Source of the DNA: PALSA-612 sp963776375
Lineage (GTDB): Bacteria > Actinomycetota > Thermoleophilia > Gaiellales > Gaiellaceae
DNA length: 64,000 bases
NCBI GenBank assembly: GCA_963776375.1
Contig: CAVZMF010000005.1
Location: 434,001 to 498,000, forward strand
Reading direction: 5' to 3'
The translations under genes were made by a program, and so were the position numbers. This document shows positions 24,824 to 33,118 of this stretch, one piece after another. Position 1 is the first letter of the stretch. Every line of letters begins with the position of its first letter. Below the pieces are notes generated by a model. The model made no database searches. It was not told where the DNA came from and was given only the letters and a program-made list of their open reading frames with translations.

Positions 24824-24825
24824 GA

Positions 24826-25458
24826 CTAGACCGCGAGCCGGCGGAAGCGCAGGTAGAGCACGGACAGCGTCACGGCGAGCGCGATCGTCGCGGCGACGGC
24901 GAGCGGGTGGGCGAGCGGGTCGAGGACGAGCTCGTGCAGGACGCCGCCCACGAGCCGCGGCCGCGTGAGCAGGTCCCAGCTGTTCAGCCGCACGACCCGG
25001 CCGAGGTAGATGCCGAGGCTCGCAAGCGTGAGCGAGAGCACGCTGACGGCGAGCGCGAGACGGCCGCCGAACCGCTCGCGCACGCTGCGCTCGACGAGCA
25101 TGAGCGACGAGAAGCCGAGCGCGAGCCCGGCCGGGGCGACCGCGACCAGCGCCGCGTCGCCGAGGAGGCCGATCGCCGTGTGGTCGGAGGGATCGATGTG
25201 GATCAGGTCGGTGACGAGATAGGGCGCGTTGGGGAAGAAGACGAGCCAGAGGGCGAGCAGCGGGAGCTGCATGCCGAGCGGCGTCGAGCGGACGTCGTCG
25301 AGCGCGAGCGCAGCCACGAGCGGTACCCAGGCCAGCGCGAGGTTCCAGAGCAGGTAGTCGAGGTCGCCGCTCCCGGCCGCGATCCGGTAGCCGACGAGCA
25401 CGGCGACAGCGATCGCGCTCGTGACCACGCAGATCGAGAGCAACCGCCGTTGGAGCAC
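24826..25458 (-). CDS. DUF1361 membrane protein
   Basis: A 210-residue protein with about seven hydrophobic segments. The family motif is visible as WLVFFPNAPYLVTDLIHI, followed by GLALGFSSLMLVERSVRERF and LGRVVRLNSWDLLTRP, all hallmarks of DUF1361. Function is unknown. GTG 25458 was chosen because the hydrophobic part begins there; upstream frame is not conserved. It is transcribed away from the convergent sugar isomerase, with only 2 bp between the stop codons. Confidence 0.8.
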   Translation of the reverse strand: MLQRRLLSICVVTSAIAVAVLVGYRIAAGSGDLDYLLWNLALAWVPLVAALALDDVRSTPLGMQLPLLALWLVFFPNAPYLVTDLIHIDPSDHTAIGLLGDAALVAVAPAGLALGFSSLMLVERSVRERFGGRLALAVSVLSLTLASLGIYLGRVVRLNSWDLLTRPRLVGGVLHELVLDPLAHPLAVAATIALAVTLSVLYLRFRRLAV

Positions 25459-25495
25459 CGGTTCAGAGTAGCCTCCTCCATGCCCCGATGTTCGT

Positions 25496-28339
25496 CTACG
25501 CGGGCCTGTGTTCTGGCGACGTCGACAGTTGGCGGGTGTCGCGTGGAGCGCGTTGTTGGCGCGAGAGGCGGTATCGCGCGAGACAGGCGTCCGCGACGAA
25601 CAGCGCAAGGATCCACATGCCGAGGCGGGCGAGGACGTCCACGATGAGTTCGTGTCGGTCGTGGCCGAGACTATCGACGTCCCATACGAACAAGCCGTTC
25701 GGGATCGTGGATGCGACGAGTACCGCGGGCACGATCCATACTCGATGGGCCAGCCCTGCCACCGCGACGTAGAGGGCGACGATCGCCACGATGACCAGCC
25801 AGGCAAGGAGCAACCATCCCTGGCTCGGGTAGAGGATGTCCTCGACGCCGCTGGGGAGAGCGTCGCGGAACCCGACGGGCCGGAAGTAGTCGAGCCCGAG
25901 GGGGAGCGCGCGGCTCGGCGCAAGGATGAGGTCGAGGTTTCGCAACGGCTCGCCGAGTGAGACGTCGGGATGGGTGAGCAGATACCGAGCGTAGGTGGTT
26001 GCGCCGCGGTCGGACTCCCAGCGACGAAATGCCGCCAGCTGCGGCACCTTGTAGTAGTGGCTGGGCGGGAAGCGGTTGTACAGGATGAGGTTGGCGAGGT
26101 CCGGCGAGAGCGGCATGCCGCGGTCGACGAAGTAACGGGTCGCCTGTGGGTCGGGGAGGATGTTCGTTGCGATGGTTTCGCCGAGCGTTATCTCCGACCC
26201 TCGGCTGTTGATCGTCGCATAGCTGGCGGCGAAGACGAGAACCCCGCCGACCGCGACGGCGAGAGCCCATCGTCGCGGTCTGGCGAAGGCGAGGCCGATC
26301 CCGATCGGTACGAGGACGAGCAGGGCAAGAACGGCGTTCTGGTCACGTGTGAGCGCGCTGTAGAGTGTGATCGCGAGGACGGCCGCCAGCCTCCACGCCG
26401 TCGGCCGCTGGACGAACACGAGCAACGAGGCGACCATCAGGGCGGCGAGTGAGACTGACAGTGACTCCGAGAGCAGCGCGCCATCCCACTGGCCGATCAT
26501 CGGTGTGGTGCTGAGCGCCAGCACGAGCGCAAACCCGATCAGTCGAAGCGCGCGGGTGGTGAGCAGACGTGCGACCACCGAGGCCAGCACGAGCCAGGCG
26601 ATCACGGACAGGACGAACTGGCCGGTCGGGGCGCTGTGCGCTGTCGAGCCTGGAAGCAGCTTCCACAGCAGAGGCGCACCGGCCGGCTTCAGCGCGTGCC
26701 CCGCCCAGAAGTCGCTGGTCCAAACCGCAAGCGACTGGACACGCTCGTAGATGATGGTGTCCGGGTAGACGGGCGGAGTGTTGTCGAAGACGTTCGCGAA
26801 CGACCATATTCGTAAGAGGACGTACGCGAGCCCAATCGCCAGAAAGGTGGCCAGACCGCGGATGCCCCGCGATGCCTGCTCGGCCGGCTCTCGAGCCTGG
26901 CGGTAGAGGTCGATCCTGAACTTCCAGAACGCGAAGACGAGCATCTGCACGAGCAGCCATCCGTGGCGCCACCGGCTGATGTTCGTACGGCCATAAGTCC
27001 TCGGCTGGTAGCGGACCGGCACCTCCGCGATCTTGTGGTTCAACCGCGCGGCGCCGAGCAGCAGATCGAAGTCGCCGAACGGGTCGAACTCGCCGAAGAA
27101 GGGGCGGTTTTCGGCGATCATGGCGTAGTCGGCGCGTCGTACGGCCTTCGTCCCGCACAACGTGTCGGTCATGCGTTGTCCCGTGATCGCGCTCAGGAAA
27201 CGAGCGAAGATTCGGTTTCCCACGGTGTTCACGAACCGCATCGCTCCGGGCTCGCGGTCGTAGACGAGGCGCGATCCGTTGATCATCTCGCCGCGCCTCC
27301 CCGCCGCCGCCGCGTAGAAGCTCGGCAGGTCCTCCGCGGGGACGCTGAGATCCCCGTCGAGGATCGTCAGGAGGTCGTGCCTGGCCGCTCCGAACCCGGC
27401 TCGGACCGCGTCTCCCTTTCCCGTGCCGGGCTGACGTACGACTGACATCTCCCGCTCCGGATGCGCGGCGATCTGCCGCCCGATTTCCTCATAGGTGTCG
27501 TCCGTCGAGCCCCCCTCGACGAAGACGAGCTCGGTTTCGGTTCCCATTGCCGGCAACCGACGGACGATCTCGCCGATGTTCCCGGCCTCGTTCCGACAGG
27601 GACAGACCACGGAAACGCTCATGTCCTCGCTTTCGGCCGGCCGAGGACGAGCAACCACCCAGTAGGTCAAACAGAGGTGGTTGAAGGGCCAGAGACTGCC
27701 GAGGAACCCGTTTACGAGTATTGAGAAGGCAGAAGATTGGACGGGCAGCAACACGCGCCGCCTAACGGTCACGACCTGAAGGCCGGCCAGCTCGAGAAAG
27801 TTCTCCACGTCCTGTGGAGACACCCAATTGCGAATCGGCTCGGCGGCTCTCACGCCGACGAGTTCCGCCGCACGGAGGATCGGACGCCATGCCCGGCTGT
27901 ACGAGTGGACGATCACGCGCGTTCCCGGATGGCAGTGACGCGCGACTTGCCGGAAGAGAGCCAGGAGATCGTGGACGAACGGCACCAAGTCCGAGAGCAC
28001 GACGTAGTCGAAGTCCTGCCCGAGATCGATGTCCTCCCCGGCCGTCTTCGCGAACTGAAGATGAGGATGGCGTTCGCGCGCCAGCGCCAACATGCCGCTG
28101 CTCACGTCGACTCCTAGGCCGACCGACGGTTGAAGCGCCGCGAGCAGATCGCCGGAGCCACAGCCCACCTCGAGCACACGCGCTCCCGCCGGGATCTGGA
28201 AGCGCGATATTTGCTCGATCAATCGACGGTAAGCGCGGCTATGCGGCGCGGGGCGACCGGACCGAGCGACGCCGTCGAAGAACCCTGCGACCGCTCCGTA
28301 CTCGCTGGGGTGGTCCGCGCCTGAGGGCACGACCTGCAT
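25496..28339 (-). CDS. Three-domain fusion: SAM methyltransferase, GT2 glycosyltransferase, multispanning membrane domain
   Basis: A 947-residue protein. Residues about 45-230 are a class I methyltransferase (VLEVGCGSGDLLAAL, then a SAM-acid GLGVDVSSGMLALA). Residues about 240-460 are a dolichol-phosphate-mannose-synthase-like GT2 (VVCPCRNEAGNIGEIVRRLP, DxD in LTILDGDLSV, and MTDTLCGTKAVRR). Residues about 490-930 hold ten or more transmembrane helices with a loop between, GT-C-like. The combination suggests transfer and methylation of a lipid-linked sugar or surface glycan. GT2 plus membrane part is known in polyprenyl-glycan synthesis; the N-terminal methyltransferase fusion is unusual. Codon use looks less GC-rich than its neighbours (not counted). 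Confidence 0.85.
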   Translation of the reverse strand: MQVVPSGADHPSEYGAVAGFFDGVARSGRPAPHSRAYRRLIEQISRFQIPAGARVLEVGCGSGDLLAALQPSVGLGVDVSSGMLALARERHPHLQFAKTAGEDIDLGQDFDYVVLSDLVPFVHDLLALFRQVARHCHPGTRVIVHSYSRAWRPILRAAELVGVRAAEPIRNWVSPQDVENFLELAGLQVVTVRRRVLLPVQSSAFSILVNGFLGSLWPFNHLCLTYWVVARPRPAESEDMSVSVVCPCRNEAGNIGEIVRRLPAMGTETELVFVEGGSTDDTYEEIGRQIAAHPEREMSVVRQPGTGKGDAVRAGFGAARHDLLTILDGDLSVPAEDLPSFYAAAAGRRGEMINGSRLVYDREPGAMRFVNTVGNRIFARFLSAITGQRMTDTLCGTKAVRRADYAMIAENRPFFGEFDPFGDFDLLLGAARLNHKIAEVPVRYQPRTYGRTNISRWRHGWLLVQMLVFAFWKFRIDLYRQAREPAEQASRGIRGLATFLAIGLAYVLLRIWSFANVFDNTPPVYPDTIIYERVQSLAVWTSDFWAGHALKPAGAPLLWKLLPGSTAHSAPTGQFVLSVIAWLVLASVVARLLTTRALRLIGFALVLALSTTPMIGQWDGALLSESLSVSLAALMVASLLVFVQRPTAWRLAAVLAITLYSALTRDQNAVLALLVLVPIGIGLAFARPRRWALAVAVGGVLVFAASYATINSRGSEITLGETIATNILPDPQATRYFVDRGMPLSPDLANLILYNRFPPSHYYKVPQLAAFRRWESDRGATTYARYLLTHPDVSLGEPLRNLDLILAPSRALPLGLDYFRPVGFRDALPSGVEDILYPSQGWLLLAWLVIVAIVALYVAVAGLAHRVWIVPAVLVASTIPNGLFVWDVDSLGHDRHELIVDVLARLGMWILALFVADACLARYRLSRQQRAPRDTRQLSTSPEHRPA

Positions 28340-28405
28340 TCTGGCCGGTCCTGCCCACGCCGCGAAAGGCGTTCTCGGCGCTGCTACCGCGCCTGCCGAG
28401 CGCCG

Positions 28406-28906
28406 TCAGGCGGACGCCGAGCCGGCTGGGAGCGGCGTCTCGACCGGATCGTCCGCGCTCCAGGGGAAGACGATCCAGCGGTCGGTGCGGCTCCACACGT
28501 ACTCGGACTGGACGACCGAGCGCGGCTTCTCGTAGAGCACGGCGATCCTGGTGTCGGCCACCTTGCCCTCGAGGAACTCCTTGACCAGCACGAGCGTCTG
28601 GCCGGTGTCGGCCACGTCGTCGGCGATCAGCACGCGGGCCTCGTGGAGGTCGACGAGGTGGGGGACGGGCGGGAGGATCATCGGCATGTCGAGCCGCTCG
28701 TCGACGCCGGTGTAGAACTCGACGCTCATCGTGAACGTGTTCTTGACGCCGAGCGCGTAGGCGAGCGCGCCGGCGACGAGCAGCCCGCCGCGGGAGATGC
28801 CGAGGATGAAGTCGGGATGGAAGCCGTCGGCAGCGACCTGCTCGGCGAGCGCCTTCGAGCCGGTGCCCAGCCCCTCCCAGTCCATCCGCAGCTGCTCGAT
28901 CGCCAT
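28406..28906 (-). CDS. Purine phosphoribosyltransferase family protein
   Basis: A 166-residue type I phosphoribosyltransferase, similar to xanthine/hypoxanthine-guanine enzymes. The PRPP-binding motif is VLIADDVADTGQTLVLV (near residue 92), and the pyrophosphate loop is LGISRGGLLVAGALAYALG (near residue 36). These enzymes transfer phosphoribose to a base for salvage. VWSRTDRWIVFPWS near the end is typical of the XGPRT-like subgroup. ATG at 28906; divergent from a methyltransferase gene. Confidence 0.87.
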   Translation of the reverse strand: MAIEQLRMDWEGLGTGSKALAEQVAADGFHPDFILGISRGGLLVAGALAYALGVKNTFTMSVEFYTGVDERLDMPMILPPVPHLVDLHEARVLIADDVADTGQTLVLVKEFLEGKVADTRIAVLYEKPRSVVQSEYVWSRTDRWIVFPWSADDPVETPLPAGSASA

Positions 28907-28941
28907 GCCGGGACTCTAAACGGAAGGATGTGCGGAGCACA

Positions 28942-29727
28942 ATGGACGAGCGCGAGCGCCGACGACGGACGTTCGACGAGGTCGCCGAGCTGTACGCGAC
29001 GGCCCGACGACCATATCCCGAGGAGCTGATCGACGAGGTCGTCCGCCTGGCGGGCCTCGAGCAGGGAGCGGCTGTCGTCGAGATCGGCTGCGGCACCGGA
29101 CAGGCCACACGAGCGCTCGCCGAGCGTGGGCTCACCGTCACCTGCGTCGAGCTCGGCGGCCGGCTCGCGGCGATCGCGCGGCAGAACCTCGAGGCGTATC
29201 CGCAGGCCGACGTCGTGCACGCGGACTTCGAGCACTGGAAGCCGCCGAGGCACGACTACGACGCCGTTGTCGCATTCAACTCCTTCCACTGGCTCGATCC
29301 GGCGCGGCGCTATGAGCTGGTCGCCCGGCTGCTGCGCCCGAACGGGACGCTCGCGTTCGTCGAGCCGCACCACGTCATTCCCGTCGGCGGCGACACGATC
29401 TTCCTCGAGATGCAGGAGGACTACCGCGCCGTCGGACTCGCCGGCGACGATCCGCCGTGGCGGCCCGAGGACGTGCCGGATCTCGGTGTCGAGATCGAAG
29501 CGAGCGGGCTGTTCACGGATGTGATCGTGCACAGGCCCCTGTTCACGCGCACCTACACCGCGGACGATTTCATCGCGCTCATGGACACGGCTTCCGATCA
29601 CCGGCTGCTGCCGGACCACGTCCGCGAGGAGCTCCACCGGCGGAAGCGCCGCCGGATCGAGGCCCGGCCCGGCGGCACGGTCGAGATGACGCACCTCGCG
29701 ATCCTGCACGTGGCGCGCCGCCGCTGA
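28942..29727 (+). CDS. Class I SAM-dependent methyltransferase
   Basis: A 261-residue methyltransferase of the UbiE/type 11 group. The SAM motif is VVEIGCGTGQATRALAERG (near residue 38), followed by CVELGGRLAAIARQNL. The post-I region FNSFHWLDPARRYELVARLL is typical of this group. Substrate unknown. ATG 28942 is used; GTG 28930 in the same frame is an alternative. The ABC exporter starts 36 bp downstream. Confidence 0.85.
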   Translation: MDERERRRRTFDEVAELYATARRPYPEELIDEVVRLAGLEQGAAVVEIGCGTGQATRALAERGLTVTCVELGGRLAAIARQNLEAYPQADVVHADFEHWKPPRHDYDAVVAFNSFHWLDPARRYELVARLLRPNGTLAFVEPHHVIPVGGDTIFLEMQEDYRAVGLAGDDPPWRPEDVPDLGVEIEASGLFTDVIVHRPLFTRTYTADDFIALMDTASDHRLLPDHVREELHRRKRRRIEARPGGTVEMTHLAILHVARRR

Positions 29728-29763
29728 CGCTCCCGGCCGGGGCGCGCGTGCTTTCCTTATCCG

Positions 29764-31602
29764 ATGGCGGCACGGAGGAACGGGAGGCGTGGCCACGGCT
29801 GGGCATTCGAGCCGGGCGAGGCGCCGGCGCGCGCCGCCGACCCCGAGGTGCGCCGCGCGAACCTCCGCCGCATCGCCCGCCTGTTCGGGCCCTACCGGTT
29901 GCGGCTGACGATCGTCCTCGTCCTGATCGGCATCTCGGCCCTGCTCGGCATCATCCCGCCGTTCCTGCTCAGAGGCGTCCTGGACACGGCGATTCCGGAC
30001 AAGAACGTCGCCCTGCTCACGGCGCTCGTCGGCGGGATGATCGCGATCTCGATCGTCACGGGCGCGCTCGGCGTCGTCCAGACCTACCTGTCCAACCTCG
30101 TCGGCCAGCAGGTGATGCACGACCTGCGCTCGGCCGTCTACCGGCACCTGCAGCGTCTCTCGCTCGCCTTCTTCACCCGTACGCGCACCGGCGAGATCCA
30201 GTCGCGGATCGCGAACGACATCGGCGGTGTCGAGACCGTGGTCACGTCCACGGCGACCTCGGTCGTCTCGAACCTGACGACGGTGATCGCGACCGTCGTG
30301 GCCATGTTCCTGCTCGACTGGCGCCTGGCCGTGTTCTCGCTCGGCCTGCTGCCGTTCTTCGTCTTCCTGACGAGGCGCGTCGGCCGCCAGCGGCGCGCGA
30401 TCACGACCACGCAGCAGCAGACGCTCGCAGACATCTCGACGCTGGTCGAGGAGTCGCTGTCCGTTTCCGGGATCCTGCTCGGCCGCACGATGGGCCGCAC
30501 CGAGGAGCTGGGCGACCGGTTCACGGCGCAGTCGGCCGACCTCGCGCGGCTCGAGGTGCAGTCCCGCATGGCCGGCCGCTGGGTGATGGCCCTGATCCAG
30601 ACGACGTTCGCGGTCATGCCGGCCGCGGTCTACTGGTTCGGCGGCTGGAGCTATGCGCACGGCGGCGGCGCGATCACGATCGGCACGCTGGTCGCGTTCA
30701 CCACGTTGCAGGTGCGGCTGTTCTTCCCGATCGGTCAGCTGCTCTCGGTCGGGGTCGACGTGCAGACGTCGCTCGCGCTCTTCGACCGCGTCTTCGAGTA
30801 CCTCGACATGCCCGTCGACCTGGCGGAGAAGCCGGATGCCGCCGAGCTCGGGCCCTGCCGCGGCGACGTCGCCTTCGACGGGGTCTGGTTCCGCTACTCG
30901 CCCGAGGCACCCTGGATCCTCGAGGACGTGTCCGTCACCGTTCCGCCCGGCGCCACCCTGGCCGTCGTCGGCGAGACCGGCGCCGGCAAGACGACGATGG
31001 GCTACCTCGTCGCCCGGCTCTACGACGTCGAGCGCGGCGCGGTCACGATCGACGGCCACGACGTCCGCGACGTCACCTTCGCGTCGCTCGCCCGCACCGT
31101 CGGCGTCGTCTCGCAGGAGACCTACCTCTTCCACGACACGGTCCGTGAGAACCTCCGCTTCGCCCGTCCCGACGCGAGCGACGGGGAGATCGAGGACGCG
31201 GCGCGCGCAGCTCGGATCCACGAGCTGATCGCCTCGCTGCCCGACGGCTACGACACGGTCGTCGGCGAGCGCGGCTACCGCTTCTCGGGCGGCGAGAAGC
31301 AGCGGATCGCGATCGCGCGGACGATCCTCCGCAACCCGCCCGTGCTCGTCCTCGACGAGGCCACGAGCGCCCTCGACACCCAGACCGAGCGCGCCGTGCA
31401 GGAGGCGCTCGACCGGCTGGCGGAGGGGCGGACGACGATTGCGATCGCCCACCGGCTGTCCACGATCCGCGACGCCGACCTGATCGTCGTCCTCGACGGC
31501 GGCAGGATCGTCGAGCGGGGCACGCACGCGGAGCTCGTCGAGCTCGGCGGCCGCTACGCGGCCCTCGTCTCGCGCGACGACGAGCTGGCCGTCGTCACCT
31601 GA
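29764..31602 (+). CDS. ABC exporter half-transporter (MsbA/MDR type)
   Basis: A 612-residue fused permease-ATPase. Six transmembrane helices lie in about residues 45-330 (LTIVLVLIGISALLGIIPPF first). The nucleotide-binding domain has Walker A VVGETGAGKTT, signature FSGGEKQRIAIA, Walker B VLVLDEATSALD, and the H-loop IAIAHRLSTI. It should dimerise and export lipids, peptides or drugs. The ATG at 29764 precedes a basic tail. The gene is intact; a very long minus-strand open frame across it is only a GC shadow. Confidence 0.93.
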   Translation: MAARRNGRRGHGWAFEPGEAPARAADPEVRRANLRRIARLFGPYRLRLTIVLVLIGISALLGIIPPFLLRGVLDTAIPDKNVALLTALVGGMIAISIVTGALGVVQTYLSNLVGQQVMHDLRSAVYRHLQRLSLAFFTRTRTGEIQSRIANDIGGVETVVTSTATSVVSNLTTVIATVVAMFLLDWRLAVFSLGLLPFFVFLTRRVGRQRRAITTTQQQTLADISTLVEESLSVSGILLGRTMGRTEELGDRFTAQSADLARLEVQSRMAGRWVMALIQTTFAVMPAAVYWFGGWSYAHGGGAITIGTLVAFTTLQVRLFFPIGQLLSVGVDVQTSLALFDRVFEYLDMPVDLAEKPDAAELGPCRGDVAFDGVWFRYSPEAPWILEDVSVTVPPGATLAVVGETGAGKTTMGYLVARLYDVERGAVTIDGHDVRDVTFASLARTVGVVSQETYLFHDTVRENLRFARPDASDGEIEDAARAARIHELIASLPDGYDTVVGERGYRFSGGEKQRIAIARTILRNPPVLVLDEATSALDTQTERAVQEALDRLAEGRTTIAIAHRLSTIRDADLIVVLDGGRIVERGTHAELVELGGRYAALVSRDDELAVVT

Positions 31603-31623
31603 CCGCCTCCGCGGTGCCAGACA

Positions 31624-31683
31624 GGTGTCAGTCACTGTTCCGTACCAGTGTCAGACACTGATCAGACCGGGTGTCTGTCACTG
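31624..31683. repeat. Tandem 23-bp repeat array upstream of the RAYT transposase
   Basis: GTGTCAGTCACTG (31625), GTGTCAGACACTG (31648) and GTGTCTGTCACTG (31671) recur at exactly 23-bp spacing. The middle unit is a palindrome (CAGTGT-CAG-ACACTG, 31646-31660). Similar GTGTCAGACAC-type palindromes are found beside RAYT genes and are thought to be their recognition or target sites. Confidence 0.78.
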
Positions 31684-31757
31684 ATCTGTGACGAATGTGT
31701 GTCGATAGCTGCGCGGCGAAGGATCCGCGTCGCTTCGGCCGCTACGGTGAGCTCGAG

Positions 31758-32201
31758 ATGGGACGGATGCTTCGCAGCGAGCTCGCCGACGGGCGGTTTC
31801 ACATCACGGCCTGCGGCGCCGGCGGCGCGCACATCTTCCTCACCGACCTCGACCGCGTCGAGTTCCTCCGCGGCCTCGACATCACGATGGTGCGCTACGG
31901 CTGGACGCTCCTCGCGTACTGCCTGATGGGCACGCATTACCACCTCGTCCTCGACGTCGAGGGCAAGACGCTGCCGGAGGCGATGCGCTGGCTGAACGGC
32001 GTCTACGCGCGCCGGTTCAACAAGCGCCACGAGCGCCGAGGCCACCTGCTCGGCGCGCGCTACAACACCTGGTTCATCCGCGACGAGCGGCACTACACGG
32101 CGACGATCAGGTACGTCCTCGACAACCCGGTTCGGGCCGGGCTGTGCGAGCGGCCCGAGGACTGGCCCTGGTCCTACGCCGCCGAGACGCTGCCGGCCTA
32201 G
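31758..32201 (+). CDS. REP-associated tyrosine transposase (IS200-like, RAYT)
   Basis: A 147-residue HUH-superfamily Y1 transposase of the RAYT branch. The HUH motif is visible in CLMGTHYHLVLDVEG (near residue 60), and the later part contains YVLDNPVRAGLCERPEDWPW with the conserved WSYAA end. The start ATG at 31758 gives the typical RAYT N-terminus ending FHITACGA; an earlier GTG in frame is less convincing. The catalytic Tyr of the family, located between HUH and C-terminus, may be in NGVYARRFNKRHERRG. It is domesticated in many bacteria to move REP palindromes; here it sits beside a 23-bp repeat array. Its stop overlaps the dodecin stop in CTAG. Confidence 0.87.
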   Translation: MGRMLRSELADGRFHITACGAGGAHIFLTDLDRVEFLRGLDITMVRYGWTLLAYCLMGTHYHLVLDVEGKTLPEAMRWLNGVYARRFNKRHERRGHLLGARYNTWFIRDERHYTATIRYVLDNPVRAGLCERPEDWPWSYAAETLPA

Positions 32202-32401
32202 TCGACGCTCTCGACGAGGAAGGCGATGCGCACGTGGGCGCGCCACTCCTCGAGCGAGTCGCCGCGCAGGCCCGTCGAGACCACGTCGACGGCCTTGATG
32301 TTTCGCAACGTCTTCTTGGCCTCGGCGAGCGCCTGCTTCACGGCGTCGTCGGAACCCGTCGTCGAGCTCCCCACGAGCTCGATGATCTTCACAACGGCCA
32401 T
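32198..32401 (-). CDS. Dodecin family flavin-binding protein
   Basis: A 67-residue dodecin. Twelve subunits form a hollow sphere that binds and buffers flavin. The complete family pattern is present: MAVVKIIELVGSSTTGSDDA, then AEAKKTLRNIKAVDVVS. ATG 32401 has GGGGAG upstream. Convergent with the RAYT gene. Confidence 0.92.
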   Translation of the reverse strand: MAVVKIIELVGSSTTGSDDAVKQALAEAKKTLRNIKAVDVVSTGLRGDSLEEWRAHVRIAFLVESVD

Positions 32402-32446
32402 GCGTCTCCCCTTCCCTCGTATGCTCCCTGCACGGGAGCCTAGTCG

Positions 32447-33088
32447 ATGATCCTCGAGCTCACACCCGACGAGCTGCTGTCGACGACACGCTGCGTGCGC
32501 CGTCGTCTCGACCTGACGCGGCCGGTCGAGCGCGAGGTCCTCGAGGAGTGCCTGCGCCTCGCACAGCAGGCGCCGACCGCGAGCTACCGCGAGGACTGGC
32601 ACTTCGTCGTCGTCACCGACCCGGATCAGCGGGGGGCGCTCGCCGACCTCTGGCGCGACGGCGGTCGACGTTACCTCGGTGATGTCGACCCCGCGGCGGT
32701 CGAGAGCCTCGACCTCCCGCCGGACCGGCGACGGCTGCTCGAATCGGTGCTGCACCTCTTCGAGCACCTGCACGAGGTGCCCGTGCACGTGATCGCCTGC
32801 ATCGAGGGCCGAACCGACGGCAAGCCCGGGCCGGCGCAGGCCGGGCGGTGGAGCTCGATCTGCCCGGCGGCGTGGAGTTTCATGCTCGCCGCCCGTTCGC
32901 GCGGCCTCGGCACCTGCTGGACGAGCTTCCACCTCTACCACGAACGCGAGGCGGCGGAGATCCTCGGTCTCCCCTTCGAGGAGATCATGCAGGCCGCGTT
33001 GATCCCCGTCGCCTACACGCTTGGCACTGACTTCAAGCCGGCGAGACGCAAGCCGCTGGACACGATGGTCCACTGGAACCGCTGGTAG
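32447..33088 (+). CDS. Nitroreductase family protein
   Basis: A 213-residue FMN-dependent nitroreductase-fold enzyme. It opens with TTRCVRRRLDLTRPVEREVL, the family's first FMN-binding helix, with the variant APTASYREDWHFVVV for the usual phosphate contact. The second half has SICPAAWSFMLAARSRGLG. Natural substrate unknown. ATG 32447. Confidence 0.84.
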   Translation: MILELTPDELLSTTRCVRRRLDLTRPVEREVLEECLRLAQQAPTASYREDWHFVVVTDPDQRGALADLWRDGGRRYLGDVDPAAVESLDLPPDRRRLLESVLHLFEHLHEVPVHVIACIEGRTDGKPGPAQAGRWSSICPAAWSFMLAARSRGLGTCWTSFHLYHEREAAEILGLPFEEIMQAALIPVAYTLGTDFKPARRKPLDTMVHWNRW

Positions 33089-33118
33089 AGAATCGCCGGG
33101 ACGGGGAAGGCGAGGAGG

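Noticed and set aside
28726..31635. A 969-codon open frame on the minus strand across the methyltransferase and ABC exporter genes
   Set aside because: It is a GC-driven shadow: composition is Arg/Asp/Glu/Val rich with no domains, while the plus-strand genes have clear motifs.
31624..31683. The repeats as a CRISPR array
   Set aside because: Units are 13 bp at 23-bp spacing with similar spacers and no cas genes; they match RAYT-type palindromes better.
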